Assembly: GCA_039925865.1 (NCBI GenBank)
Contig: JBDSYA010000307.1
Coordinates: forward strand, 1 to 6,268
From: JBDSYA01 sp039925865
GTDB taxonomy: Bacteria; Bacteroidota; Ignavibacteria; Tepidaquicellales; Tepidaquicellaceae
DNA: 6,268 bases
Direction of reading: 5' to 3'
The notes under the pieces are model-generated. The model was not told the origin of the DNA. It ran no database searches and saw nothing but the letters and a program-made list of their open reading frames with translations. Position numbers and translations under genes: made by a program. Every line of letters begins with the position of its first letter. The stretch's first letter is position 1. Shown here one piece after another: positions 1 to 6,268 of the stretch.

Positions 1-1
1 A

Positions 2-874
2 AGTGCAAGAGCCACAGGAATGGGAGAAACATTTGTTGCAGTTTCAAATGACATAACTTCATTACAATGGAATCCTGCCGGCTTAGTGTCGTTTAAAGAA
101 AATGGACTGACTTTCAATTACACACAAAGGTTCGTCGATACAAAGCTTGCAAACTTCGGAGGCGTCTATCATTTCGGAGGCAATAATGCTGTGGGTTTAA
201 GTGTCACTTCATTGCAAACAGAAGATATGAAAGTAACAACTGAGTTTCAGCCTTCAGGCACCGGAGATTTTTTTCGCTTTTCCGATTTGGCAGTCGGGCT
301 TTCATTTGCAAGACAAATGACAGAACAGTTCTCATTCGGACTGACAGTAAAGTATGTAAGAGAAGAACTCGGACAGGTAAAAATGCAGGGTGTGCTGGGA
401 GATATAGCTACATTTTATAAGACGGGTCTTGGCACTTCAAGATTCGCAATCATGATCTCAAACTTCGGCGGACAGATAAATCCCACAGGTGATGTCAATC
501 TGGTCGGTCAAAGGTCAGTAAACTCATTTCAAAAATTTCCGCCTCCGACTGAATTTCGACTGGGCTTTGCCATTGAACCAATATTAAACAATGAGAATCG
601 TCTTACAACTTCAATCCAGCTTAACAGTCCAAACGACAATGCTGAGAATATTAATTTCGGAGCTGAATATGCTTACAAAGAATTTTTATTTTTCCGGGGC
701 GGATATAAACTCAATGTTGATTCGGAAAATTTTTCAGCAGGCGTTGGATTTAAATTTCCAATATCTTTTGCGCATGCAGATCTTAATTACTCCGTTGCTA
801 ATTACAAAGAATTAGGTGTTGCTCAAAGATTTTCACTTAACCTTTTGTTTCCAACAAGAAACAGTAAAAAATAA
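2..874 (+). CDS. PorV/PorQ-family outer-membrane beta-barrel protein, 5'-truncated by window edge
   Basis: The reading frame is open from the first complete codon at position 2, and the residues before the first ATG (position 20) read S-A-R-A-T-G and run straight into M-G-E-T-F-V-A-V. This matches the conserved family opening 'ARATGMG.AFVAV..D......NPAGL', with W-N-P-A-G-L following. The ATG at 20 is therefore an internal Met; the true start and signal peptide lie upstream of the window. About 290 residues are visible. They form alternating amphipathic strands rich in G, F, Y and N (for example F-G-G-V-Y-H-F-G-G and V-G-L-S-F-A-R) and end in a barrel-like strand, Q-R-F-S-L-N-L-L-F, plus a short basic tail. 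The family is FadL-like. It includes PorV, which in the type IX secretion system receives cargo sorting domains at the outer membrane, but it also has many members of unknown role, so I assign the family and not the PorV function. The gene is followed after 7 bases by the lipoprotein gene. Confidence 0.85.
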   Translation, partial: SARATGMGETFVAVSNDITSLQWNPAGLVSFKENGLTFNYTQRFVDTKLANFGGVYHFGGNNAVGLSVTSLQTEDMKVTTEFQPSGTGDFFRFSDLAVGLSFARQMTEQFSFGLTVKYVREELGQVKMQGVLGDIATFYKTGLGTSRFAIMISNFGGQINPTGDVNLVGQRSVNSFQKFPPPTEFRLGFAIEPILNNENRLTTSIQLNSPNDNAENINFGAEYAYKEFLFFRGGYKLNVDSENFSAGVGFKFPISFAHADLNYSVANYKELGVAQRFSLNLLFPTRNSKK

Positions 875-881
875 CTTACGC

Positions 882-1973
882 ATGAAATTTAATTTAATAC
901 TTTATTCCTTTATCGCAATAATCACTTCGGTAGTAATCTCATCCTGCACAGATAAAACAGATTTATCTCAGTTCCCTATTACAAATAATGGAGGTCAGGT
1001 AAATGTCAGCGAAACGCTTTATGTACAGCAGTCTCCAACATGGAATCAATTCAATCAGCCATCGGCAGTTTTAGTTGGAAGAGAGCCGCTTGTCTATGTT
1101 GCTGATACAAAGAATAACAGAGTAGTTCAGATGGATCTTTCAGGACTTGAGATCGGCAGCATTGACATTAAAAATCCAATTGCTTTGGCACAGGATTATA
1201 ATTTTGATTTACTGGTTATTGGAGATTCGGTTTTGAATATTACAAACGATACAATTAGTATTTTATACAGAATAAAGTTAACGGAAGCAAAAAATCCCGG
1301 AGTAATTTCAACTGCTTTACTTTTACCTTTAATCGGAAGTGACTTTGCAACTCCGCTTACCAGCAGAAAACGAAGGTTTACCGGAATCGGAATTTTTTCT
1401 AATAACTCCTATGTAGTCACCCGAAGAGGACCTGATAATATAAGTTCACTCGATCCGGACAATGCAATTTTAAAAATTACCGGAAGAAATTCAGTGAGTT
1501 CAGTTGTTACTTTGAGCGGATTTCAACCTGCAGGCAACGGGATATATTCAATTGATAAACTTTCCGGAATATCTACTTTTAATAATGAACGTACAGATTT
1601 TATTTTAATAAGAAATACTCCCGACTTTGGTTTCAAAGTTGAATGGTTTTTATTTAATGATCTTAAAGGAACTTATGATCCGAAATTTCTTCCCGGGGAC
1701 AATGTTGATATTCTGAACAAACAACTCGAATCTCCCTCAGGTATAACAGTTGATCCAAATAAAAATGTTTTCATTATTGATGCCTCAAGAGATTCATTAT
1801 ATAAATATACATCCGGCGGCAGACTCAGAAGTGAATCTTTTGGCGGTACGGGATCAGGAGAAAATCAATTGAGAAATCCTAAAGGAGTTTCATTTTTTAA
1901 TAAAGTATTATACATAGCTGATACCGGAAATAACAGGATTGTCAGGTATAAATTATCCACAGATCTGAATTAA
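882..1973 (+). CDS. NHL-repeat beta-propeller lipoprotein
   Basis: The protein has 363 residues. I chose the ATG at 882 although the frame is open back to 816. From 882 the protein begins with a textbook lipoprotein signal: M-K-F-N, a hydrophobic stretch to residue 19, then lipobox I-S-S-C with the lipidated Cys at 22. The upstream start would bury this signal and overlap the barrel gene. NHL-type repeats are clear near the N-terminus (about 59-87, V-Y-V-A-D-T-K-N-N-R-V-V) and at the C-terminus (about 283-310, P-S-G-I-T-V-D; about 330-358, L-Y-I-A-D-T-G-N-N-R-I-V). The middle, 100-280, is more divergent but beta-rich. This suggests a six-bladed propeller closed by its first and last blades. 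It is probably anchored in the outer or inner membrane facing the periplasm or surface. NHL propellers usually bind proteins or ligands; no catalytic residues are recognisable and the specific role is unknown. The gene is 7 bases after the barrel gene and 1 base before the next, so they are probably cotranscribed. Confidence 0.85.
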   Translation: MKFNLILYSFIAIITSVVISSCTDKTDLSQFPITNNGGQVNVSETLYVQQSPTWNQFNQPSAVLVGREPLVYVADTKNNRVVQMDLSGLEIGSIDIKNPIALAQDYNFDLLVIGDSVLNITNDTISILYRIKLTEAKNPGVISTALLLPLIGSDFATPLTSRKRRFTGIGIFSNNSYVVTRRGPDNISSLDPDNAILKITGRNSVSSVVTLSGFQPAGNGIYSIDKLSGISTFNNERTDFILIRNTPDFGFKVEWFLFNDLKGTYDPKFLPGDNVDILNKQLESPSGITVDPNKNVFIIDASRDSLYKYTSGGRLRSESFGGTGSGENQLRNPKGVSFFNKVLYIADTGNNRIVRYKLSTDLN

Positions 1974-1974
1974 T

Positions 1975-3780
1975 TTGGCAAAGAAACAATCTAAATCACT
2001 CCACAAAACTCCTCTTCAAAAAAAAATATTTACTGCCAATCCTTTATATAACTACGGGCTGCTGCTGCTGTTCACTATCTTTATAATTCTGTTCACAACT
2101 TTTAAGATTACCGGCGATGATGATGTTTTCTGGCACCTTGCAACAGGTCGTTATATAGTTGAGAACAATCATGTTCCGTCAACGGATATTTTTGGCTTTG
2201 TTACGCAGGGACAGCAATGGATGCCTTTTGAATGGGGCTGGGATGTGTTAACATATGGATTATTTAATCTTGGAGGATATACTGGACTTTCCATTTTCAG
2301 GACAATAATATTTCTTTTAATTTTTTTTTTATTCTTCAGGATCTTACGAAAGTTCAGAGTAAGCTATACTATAATATTTTTCTTTCTAATAATACTGGCA
2401 TTTGGAATCATTGACAGGCTCACTCCCCGACCGCATATAATATCCATGCTTTTCTTTGTGCTGCTGCTTTACATTATCTGTGAATATAAATATTTCAATC
2501 GGACAAATTACAAAATTCTTTTTTTCATTCCATTCATCTTTTTTCTATGGGCAAATATGCATATGGGAATTATTGCCGGAATTTTTTTAATGGGAATTTT
2601 CATTTTATCGGAAATAATAATTTATCTCAGACCTCACAAATTTTCCACAAAAGAAATTCAGCCGCTTTCTAAAGCTGAGCTGATAAGACTGATCTTAATA
2701 TTTGCAGCTTCGATAATTGTTATGTTCATCAATCCAAATTCTTATGAGACTTATATTTATGCATATGACCATACTAAAATGAAACTTCTTGAAACTATTA
2801 ATGAGTGGCGATCTCCGTTTGATGCAATGTTTGGCCAGGGTTTTGTAACAAACATTTATAAAATATTTCTTTTCGGAGGAATACTGATCCTTTACTATGC
2901 CTATAAAAAAAAGGATTTGTTCGCAGCACTTGTATTTGCCGGCTTTGCTGTATATTCAGTCAGAGCCGTCCGTTTTACGGTTGACTACTTAATAATAGTA
3001 ACAGTGTTTATTGTAATTGCAGTTAATTATATTATAAATGATTTTAAAAGTGAGCGGCTAAAAAATATATTTAATGAAAGTCCTGTACCAAAGATCCTGC
3101 TTGAAGCTATTTTATTATTCTTTATTATAAATCTCCCAAACGACAAACTCTATCTGGGATATATTAATTATTACAGAGTTTCAGGGTTTGGTATAAATTC
3201 CGATTTCATTCCTACACAAATGTTTGATTTCATGAAAGCGAATAACATTCCCGGGATCGGTGAAAAGCCGTTGAACCACTTTGGAAGCGGAGGGTTTCTT
3301 GTATGGAATTTTCCTGAAAGCAAAAATTTTATTGACAGCAGAAATCTTAACGATGAAATTTTCAATGAGTATAATTCTTTAATCACAAAGAAGCCGGGCT
3401 TTGAGAATAAACTCAAACAATATGATTTTGATTATTCCATGTATCTTGCACCCGATCTTGTAAGAGCTCCTCAGGAAATGGAGCAGACAATAATATCTTA
3501 TATGAGTAAAAATCCGGAAGAATGGAAATTGGTATTTTGGGATGATAAGTCATTTCTATTCTTAAAAAACTTGCCTAAGTTCAAAGATATCATTGATAAA
3601 TACGAATTCAAATATGTAACACCTTATAATTTTCTTTACAATAAGAAGTTATTGGAAAAAGGAGTTACCGCTGACCGCGAACGTGCAAAGCAGGAGCTTC
3701 AGAGAAAATTGTCTGAAGATCCCCAGGGTTTAATTACCATATCATTAAATAACGCATATTCATCCAAACTTTTAAAATAA
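1975..3780 (+). CDS. multi-pass membrane protein, GT-C glycosyltransferase-like, function uncharacterised
   Basis: The protein has 601 residues. The start is TTG at 1975: an in-frame TGA sits at 1966-1968, and the next in-frame ATG is about 80 codons in, past the first membrane segment. A basic N-terminus (residues 1-20) is followed by about 10-11 hydrophobic segments (roughly 27-43, 107-123, 131-147, 155-169, 180-217 as two, 236-252, 294-308, 315-327, 334-354, 371-386). Right after the first segment comes G-D-D-D-V-F-W-H-L-A-T-G-R (47-59), then M-P-F-E-W-G-W-D (83-90). GT-C enzymes place their catalytic acidic residues in this first outer loop. P-R-P-H (151-154), N-M-H-M-G (194-198) and N-P-N-S (253-256) follow. 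The soluble C-terminal part holds G-S-G-G-F-L-V-W-N-F-P (437-447) and F-I-D-S-R (452-456), matching the 'GGYLIW..P...FIDGR' motif of a widespread uncharacterised membrane family related to ArnT/PMT-like transferases. Transfer of a sugar from a polyprenyl-phosphate donor on the outer side of the inner membrane is inferred; the acceptor is unknown. Confidence 0.8.
   Translation: MAKKQSKSLHKTPLQKKIFTANPLYNYGLLLLFTIFIILFTTFKITGDDDVFWHLATGRYIVENNHVPSTDIFGFVTQGQQWMPFEWGWDVLTYGLFNLGGYTGLSIFRTIIFLLIFFLFFRILRKFRVSYTIIFFFLIILAFGIIDRLTPRPHIISMLFFVLLLYIICEYKYFNRTNYKILFFIPFIFFLWANMHMGIIAGIFLMGIFILSEIIIYLRPHKFSTKEIQPLSKAELIRLILIFAASIIVMFINPNSYETYIYAYDHTKMKLLETINEWRSPFDAMFGQGFVTNIYKIFLFGGILILYYAYKKKDLFAALVFAGFAVYSVRAVRFTVDYLIIVTVFIVIAVNYIINDFKSERLKNIFNESPVPKILLEAILLFFIINLPNDKLYLGYINYYRVSGFGINSDFIPTQMFDFMKANNIPGIGEKPLNHFGSGGFLVWNFPESKNFIDSRNLNDEIFNEYNSLITKKPGFENKLKQYDFDYSMYLAPDLVRAPQEMEQTIISYMSKNPEEWKLVFWDDKSFLFLKNLPKFKDIIDKYEFKYVTPYNFLYNKKLLEKGVTADRERAKQELQRKLSEDPQGLITISLNNAYSSKLLK
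2321..2330 (+). repeat. T10 mononucleotide run inside the GT-C-like gene
   Basis: Ten consecutive T bases encode part of the second membrane segment (residues 116-119). The same gene also carries A9 at 2018-2026 and A8 at 2905-2912. Loss of one T would bring in a stop at 2360-2362; gain of one would bring in a stop at 2412-2414. The run is therefore a possible slippage site, or a sequencing-error hotspot. It may also be simple chance in AT-rich DNA coding for Phe, Ile and Leu. Confidence 0.55.
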
Positions 3781-3801
3781 AAACACAAACCCAAATTAAA
3801 A

Positions 3802-6147
3802 ATGAAAAAAATATTTTTTATACTTTGTTTCTTGTGTGCCTCCATGTCACAGGCGCAGGTGGTGCCAATTATTTCGTTTACTCAAAATAATTCAAACGGA
3901 ATACCGATCGACACAGGAGCTTTCAAAACAGTTACAGGAATTGTTACTGTTGCAAATCAATTCGGAGGCCCTACTTACATACAGGACAACACTGGCGGCA
4001 TTGCAATATTTTATACTGAATTTTCAGGAGCAGTAGATATTGGAGATAGTGTTGTTGTTACAGCAAAACTAAGCCATTTCAACGGACTAACAGAACTTGT
4101 TTTTTCAACTTTCGGCGGCACACCTTCATTCTCGATCATTGATTCAAATAAATCTTATGAGATCTATACAATAACACTTGCCCAATTTAACTCGCAGGCC
4201 TGGAATGGACATGAAGAATGGGAAGGAAGGCTTGTTAGAATTAATGGATTAACTATTACAGGTACCGGAAGTTTTCAGTCAAATACGAACTATAGTATTG
4301 GTGATCCTACCGGTACGAGCCTGTTAAGAATTGATAATAACACTAATCTGGTTGGTACATTGATCCCTACAGGTACATTTGACTGCATTGCAGCTGCTGC
4401 TCAATTTGATCCATCAGCCCCATATAGTACCGGTTACCAGTTGCTGCCGAGATTTACAACTGATATAATTCAATCGGGAGGTCCCATTATACTTACAGCC
4501 CCTGCTGAAACTAATATAAGCCCGACAGGTGTAACACTTACCTGGACAACACAAAATCCGGGTGACAGTAAATTAAAATTTTTCAAAAGTGATTCACTGG
4601 GACAACCGGCAATATTTACTGACTCTATATATAATGCAACCCAGACAACTAATCATAGTTTTACGTTGTCGGGTTTGACGCCGGGAAAAATTTATTATGC
4701 GCTTGCGTATTCTACAAATCCTTCAGGCACAAGTGTCAGCACTCCAAAGTATTTTTCGACATCTTCGAATTTGAGTTCGACCGGAAATATGGAAGTTTAC
4801 TTTAATAAATCCGTTGACAATTCATTAGCTTTACCCGGTAATCTTGCTTCCGGAGATATTGATTTTAAAGTCAGATTGGGTCAAAGGATTGACTCTGCTC
4901 TATACTCAATCGATATTGCAATGTATTCATTTAATGAAGTAACGCAGATCAAAGATAAACTCATAAATGCATTAGTAAGAGGTGTTAAGATCAGAGTTGT
5001 ATATGATCATCGCGACGGAAGTATTCAGCAGCTGGTTCAGGAACTGATTTCTGCAGGAATCAGAGTTCAGCAGAGACCTCAGGGATCTAACATTATGCAT
5101 AACAAATTCTTTATTTTTGATTCCAGGAACAATAATTCTTTTTCGGATGACTGGCTTTGGGGAGGTTCTGCAAATATAACCAATGCACAATTTTACACGG
5201 ATGCGCAAAATGTTATTTTAATTCAGGACCAGGCATTATGCAATACCTATACAAGAGAATTTGAAGAAATGTGGGGATCTCATGGTGATGTAAATAATTC
5301 TTCAAATGCAAAATTCGGCATTGTTAAACTTGATAACACTCCTCATCTATTTAATATAAAAGGCAAGAGAGTAGAATGTTATTTTTCCCCTACTGATAAT
5401 CCTTCAACCGTCATTGAAAACATGATAGGAAATAATACCAACAAGTCTGTATTCTTTGTAGCATTCGCATTTACTAGATTTCAAATCGCTAACAAAATGA
5501 AAACTCAGTTTCAGCCGCCTGTAAAAATGGTAAGAGGAGTTTTTGATAATGGAAATGGCACGGATCCGTCTAGCGTTTATCCGGAAATGAAAGGAATTGG
5601 AGGAAGTCTTCCATGGAATCCTCCTGCTCCGGTCTATCTAGATGCGGAAACTGGTTTATTGCACAGCAAATATATTTTAATAGATTCTGACTTACCATCC
5701 AGTAATCCAATAGTTCAAACAGGTTCATTCAATTACTCAACTGCCGCTAGTACAGGAAATGATGAAAACTTTCTAATGATATTTGATTCGCTCATTGCAA
5801 ATCAATATTTACAGGACTTTGCAAAAAGATATACATTGGCCGGCGGCTCGATTAAAGTAGAACAGATTTCTTCGCAAATACCTAATGATTATATATTAGA
5901 TCAAAATTACCCTAACCCGTTCAATCCAAAAACAGTAATTAATTACGAACTCCCTAAAGCCGGATTGATTAAGCTTGTTGTATACAATACTTTAGGCGAA
6001 GTAGTTGCTGAGCTTGTAAATGAAAAGCAGAGTGTCGGAAAATATAAAGTTACTTTTGATGCAGGCAATTTATCTAGCGGGGTTTATTTTTATAAATTAA
6101 TAACCGGTGATTTCATCAACACAAAAAAAATGATTTTGTTAAAATAA
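3802..6147 (+). CDS. T9SS-secreted phospholipase D-like nuclease/hydrolase (OB-OB-Fn3-PLD-CTD)
   Basis: The protein has 781 residues. M-K-K plus a hydrophobic stretch ends in S-Q-A before Q19, a signal peptidase I site after residue 18. Two OB-like domains follow: about 40-105 (G-I-V-T-V, Y-I-Q-D-N-T-G-G-I-A-I-F) and about 140-222, ending Y-Q-L-L-P-R-F-T-T-D-I-I. This OB type is common in secreted nucleases. A fibronectin type III domain spans about 227-320. The PLD part (about 328-685) has both HKD motifs: H433-x-K435-x4-D440 with G455-S456-x-N458, and H621-x-K623-x4-D628 with G641-S642-x-N644. The two histidines would form the catalytic pair. The C-terminus (about 696-781) is a type A T9SS sorting domain: N-Y-P-N-P-F-N-P, then V-Y-N-T-L-G-E-V and G-V-Y-F-Y-K-L, ending K-K-M-I-L-L-K. 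The protein should be exported by Sec, cross the outer membrane through T9SS, and be released or surface-attached. The OB domains favour a nuclease acting on extracellular DNA or RNA over a lipase, but substrate is not settled by sequence. The start has only an A-rich leader, no Shine-Dalgarno. Confidence 0.9.
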   Translation: MKKIFFILCFLCASMSQAQVVPIISFTQNNSNGIPIDTGAFKTVTGIVTVANQFGGPTYIQDNTGGIAIFYTEFSGAVDIGDSVVVTAKLSHFNGLTELVFSTFGGTPSFSIIDSNKSYEIYTITLAQFNSQAWNGHEEWEGRLVRINGLTITGTGSFQSNTNYSIGDPTGTSLLRIDNNTNLVGTLIPTGTFDCIAAAAQFDPSAPYSTGYQLLPRFTTDIIQSGGPIILTAPAETNISPTGVTLTWTTQNPGDSKLKFFKSDSLGQPAIFTDSIYNATQTTNHSFTLSGLTPGKIYYALAYSTNPSGTSVSTPKYFSTSSNLSSTGNMEVYFNKSVDNSLALPGNLASGDIDFKVRLGQRIDSALYSIDIAMYSFNEVTQIKDKLINALVRGVKIRVVYDHRDGSIQQLVQELISAGIRVQQRPQGSNIMHNKFFIFDSRNNNSFSDDWLWGGSANITNAQFYTDAQNVILIQDQALCNTYTREFEEMWGSHGDVNNSSNAKFGIVKLDNTPHLFNIKGKRVECYFSPTDNPSTVIENMIGNNTNKSVFFVAFAFTRFQIANKMKTQFQPPVKMVRGVFDNGNGTDPSSVYPEMKGIGGSLPWNPPAPVYLDAETGLLHSKYILIDSDLPSSNPIVQTGSFNYSTAASTGNDENFLMIFDSLIANQYLQDFAKRYTLAGGSIKVEQISSQIPNDYILDQNYPNPFNPKTVINYELPKAGLIKLVVYNTLGEVVAELVNEKQSVGKYKVTFDAGNLSSGVYFYKLITGDFINTKKMILLK

Positions 6148-6160
6148 GGACATTTGTCCT
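6147..6160. repeat. short perfect inverted repeat just after the PLD gene stop
   Basis: AGGACATTTGTCCT is a perfect palindrome (arms AGGACA/TGTCCT) that begins at the last base of the stop codon. As RNA it could form a 5-bp stem with a 4-base loop. No T-run follows (next bases ATCAAAAATG), so it is not a standard intrinsic terminator. It may act as a weak end-of-transcript hairpin or as a protein-binding site for the downstream gene, or be chance. Confidence 0.35.
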
Positions 6161-6174
6161 ATCAAAAATGTTAG

Positions 6175-6191
6175 ATTAGAAATAAACTAAT
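6175..6191. repeat. weak inverted repeat upstream of the last reading frame
   Basis: Arms ATTAG and CTAAT are separated by 7 bases (AAATAAA), 14 bases before the start codon at 6206. The left arm overlaps a tandem TTAGA-TTAGA at 6171-6180. The arms are short and AT-rich, so chance is a real possibility; an operator is the alternative. I see no convincing promoter elements in this gap. Confidence 0.2.
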
Positions 6192-6193
6192 AT

Positions 6194-6197
6194 GGAG
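6194..6197 (+). promoter_or_regulatory. Shine-Dalgarno site for the reading frame at 6206
   Basis: GGAG lies 8 bases before the ATG at 6206, with a second AGG at 6200-6202. It is the only good ribosome binding site in the window; the starts at 882, 1975 and 3802 lack one. It decides the start at 6206 over the ATG at 6192, whose frame ends after 17 codons. Confidence 0.55.
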
Positions 6198-6205
6198 ATA
6201 GGTAA

Positions 6206-6268
6206 ATGGAAAATAAAACAAAGCAATATACACGACAATTACTAAAGACATCAGAGGGAGAGTTCATA
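6206..6268 (+). CDS. 5' end of an unidentified gene, cut by window edge
   Basis: ATG at 6206 opens a frame that stays open for 21 codons to the window end (M-E-N-K-T-K-Q-Y-T-R-Q-L-L-K-T-S-E-G-E-F-I). The start is polar and basic with no hydrophobic stretch, so there is no sign of a signal peptide; a cytoplasmic protein is likely. It has a well-placed GGAG and is separated from the PLD gene by 58 bases, so it may be a separate unit or a continuation of the same one. Too little is visible to name a family. Confidence 0.5.
   Translation, partial: MENKTKQYTRQLLKTSEGEFI

Noticed and set aside
20..22. ATG at 20 as the start of the barrel gene
   Set aside because: The frame is open to the window edge and the upstream codons read S-A-R-A-T-G, part of the conserved family motif, so the gene is truncated.
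591..815. 74-codon frame inside the barrel gene
   Set aside because: It lies wholly inside a well-supported gene in another frame, with no recognisable protein features.
816..881. Upstream extension of the lipoprotein frame to ATG at 816
   Set aside because: It would overlap the barrel gene and place 22 polar residues before a clear lipoprotein signal starting at 882.
3171..3416. Antisense 81-codon frame
   Set aside because: It is opposite the conserved C-terminal part of the membrane enzyme gene; no start signal or family features.
3781..3801. Bacteroidota-type promoter before the PLD gene
   Set aside because: The 21-base gap and the end of the preceding gene show no convincing TTG/TAnnTTTG pair at the right spacing.
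3826..3840. Possible lipobox around Cys12 of the PLD protein
   Set aside because: The residue before the Cys is Leu rather than Gly, Ala or Ser, while S-Q-A before Q19 is a good signal peptidase I site.
3836..4036. 66-codon frame inside the PLD gene
   Set aside because: It overlaps the signal peptide and first OB domain in another frame and has no independent support.
4972..5208. Antisense 78-codon frame
   Set aside because: It is opposite the first HKD motif of the PLD gene; a shadow of that coding sequence.
6147..6170. Intrinsic terminator after the PLD gene
   Set aside because: The stem is only 5-6 bp and no T-run follows it.

Overview
The window looks like ordinary chromosomal DNA from a low-GC, Gram-negative member of the Bacteroidota–Ignavibacteriota–Chlorobiota group, most likely Ignavibacteria-like. 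Two things point there. The large secreted protein ends in a type IX secretion (T9SS) sorting domain with the N-Y-P-N-P-F-N-P core typical of that lineage. The first gene encodes a PorV/PorQ-type outer-membrane barrel. The four main genes start without a clear Shine-Dalgarno sequence, which also fits. No phage, insertion-sequence, CRISPR, tRNA or rRNA signal is visible.

Layout: all genes are on the + strand and very closely packed. (1) Positions 2-874 hold the 3' part of a PorV/PorQ-like barrel gene that begins before the window. (2) Seven bases later, 882-1973 encodes a lipoprotein with NHL-type beta-propeller repeats. (3) One base later, 1975-3780 encodes a multi-pass membrane protein that resembles GT-C glycosyltransferases and starts at TTG. 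(4) After 21 bases, 3802-6147 encodes a 781-residue secreted protein: signal peptide, two OB-like domains, fibronectin type III domain, two-HKD phospholipase D/nuclease domain, T9SS sorting domain. (5) After a 58-base AT-rich gap holding two small inverted repeats, a new reading frame starts at 6206 behind a good Shine-Dalgarno sequence and runs off the window.

How they may work together: genes 1-3, and probably 4, look like one transcription unit devoted to the cell envelope. An outer-membrane barrel of the family that includes the T9SS shuttle PorV, a membrane-anchored propeller, an inner-membrane enzyme probably acting on lipid-linked sugars, and a T9SS-exported hydrolase all act outside the cytoplasm. 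A direct functional link, such as this barrel handling this cargo or the membrane protein building the glycan anchor, is inference from gene order only. I found no convincing evidence of a wholly new system. The most notable items are the domain architecture of the secreted PLD protein and the uncharacterised membrane enzyme with its long mononucleotide runs.
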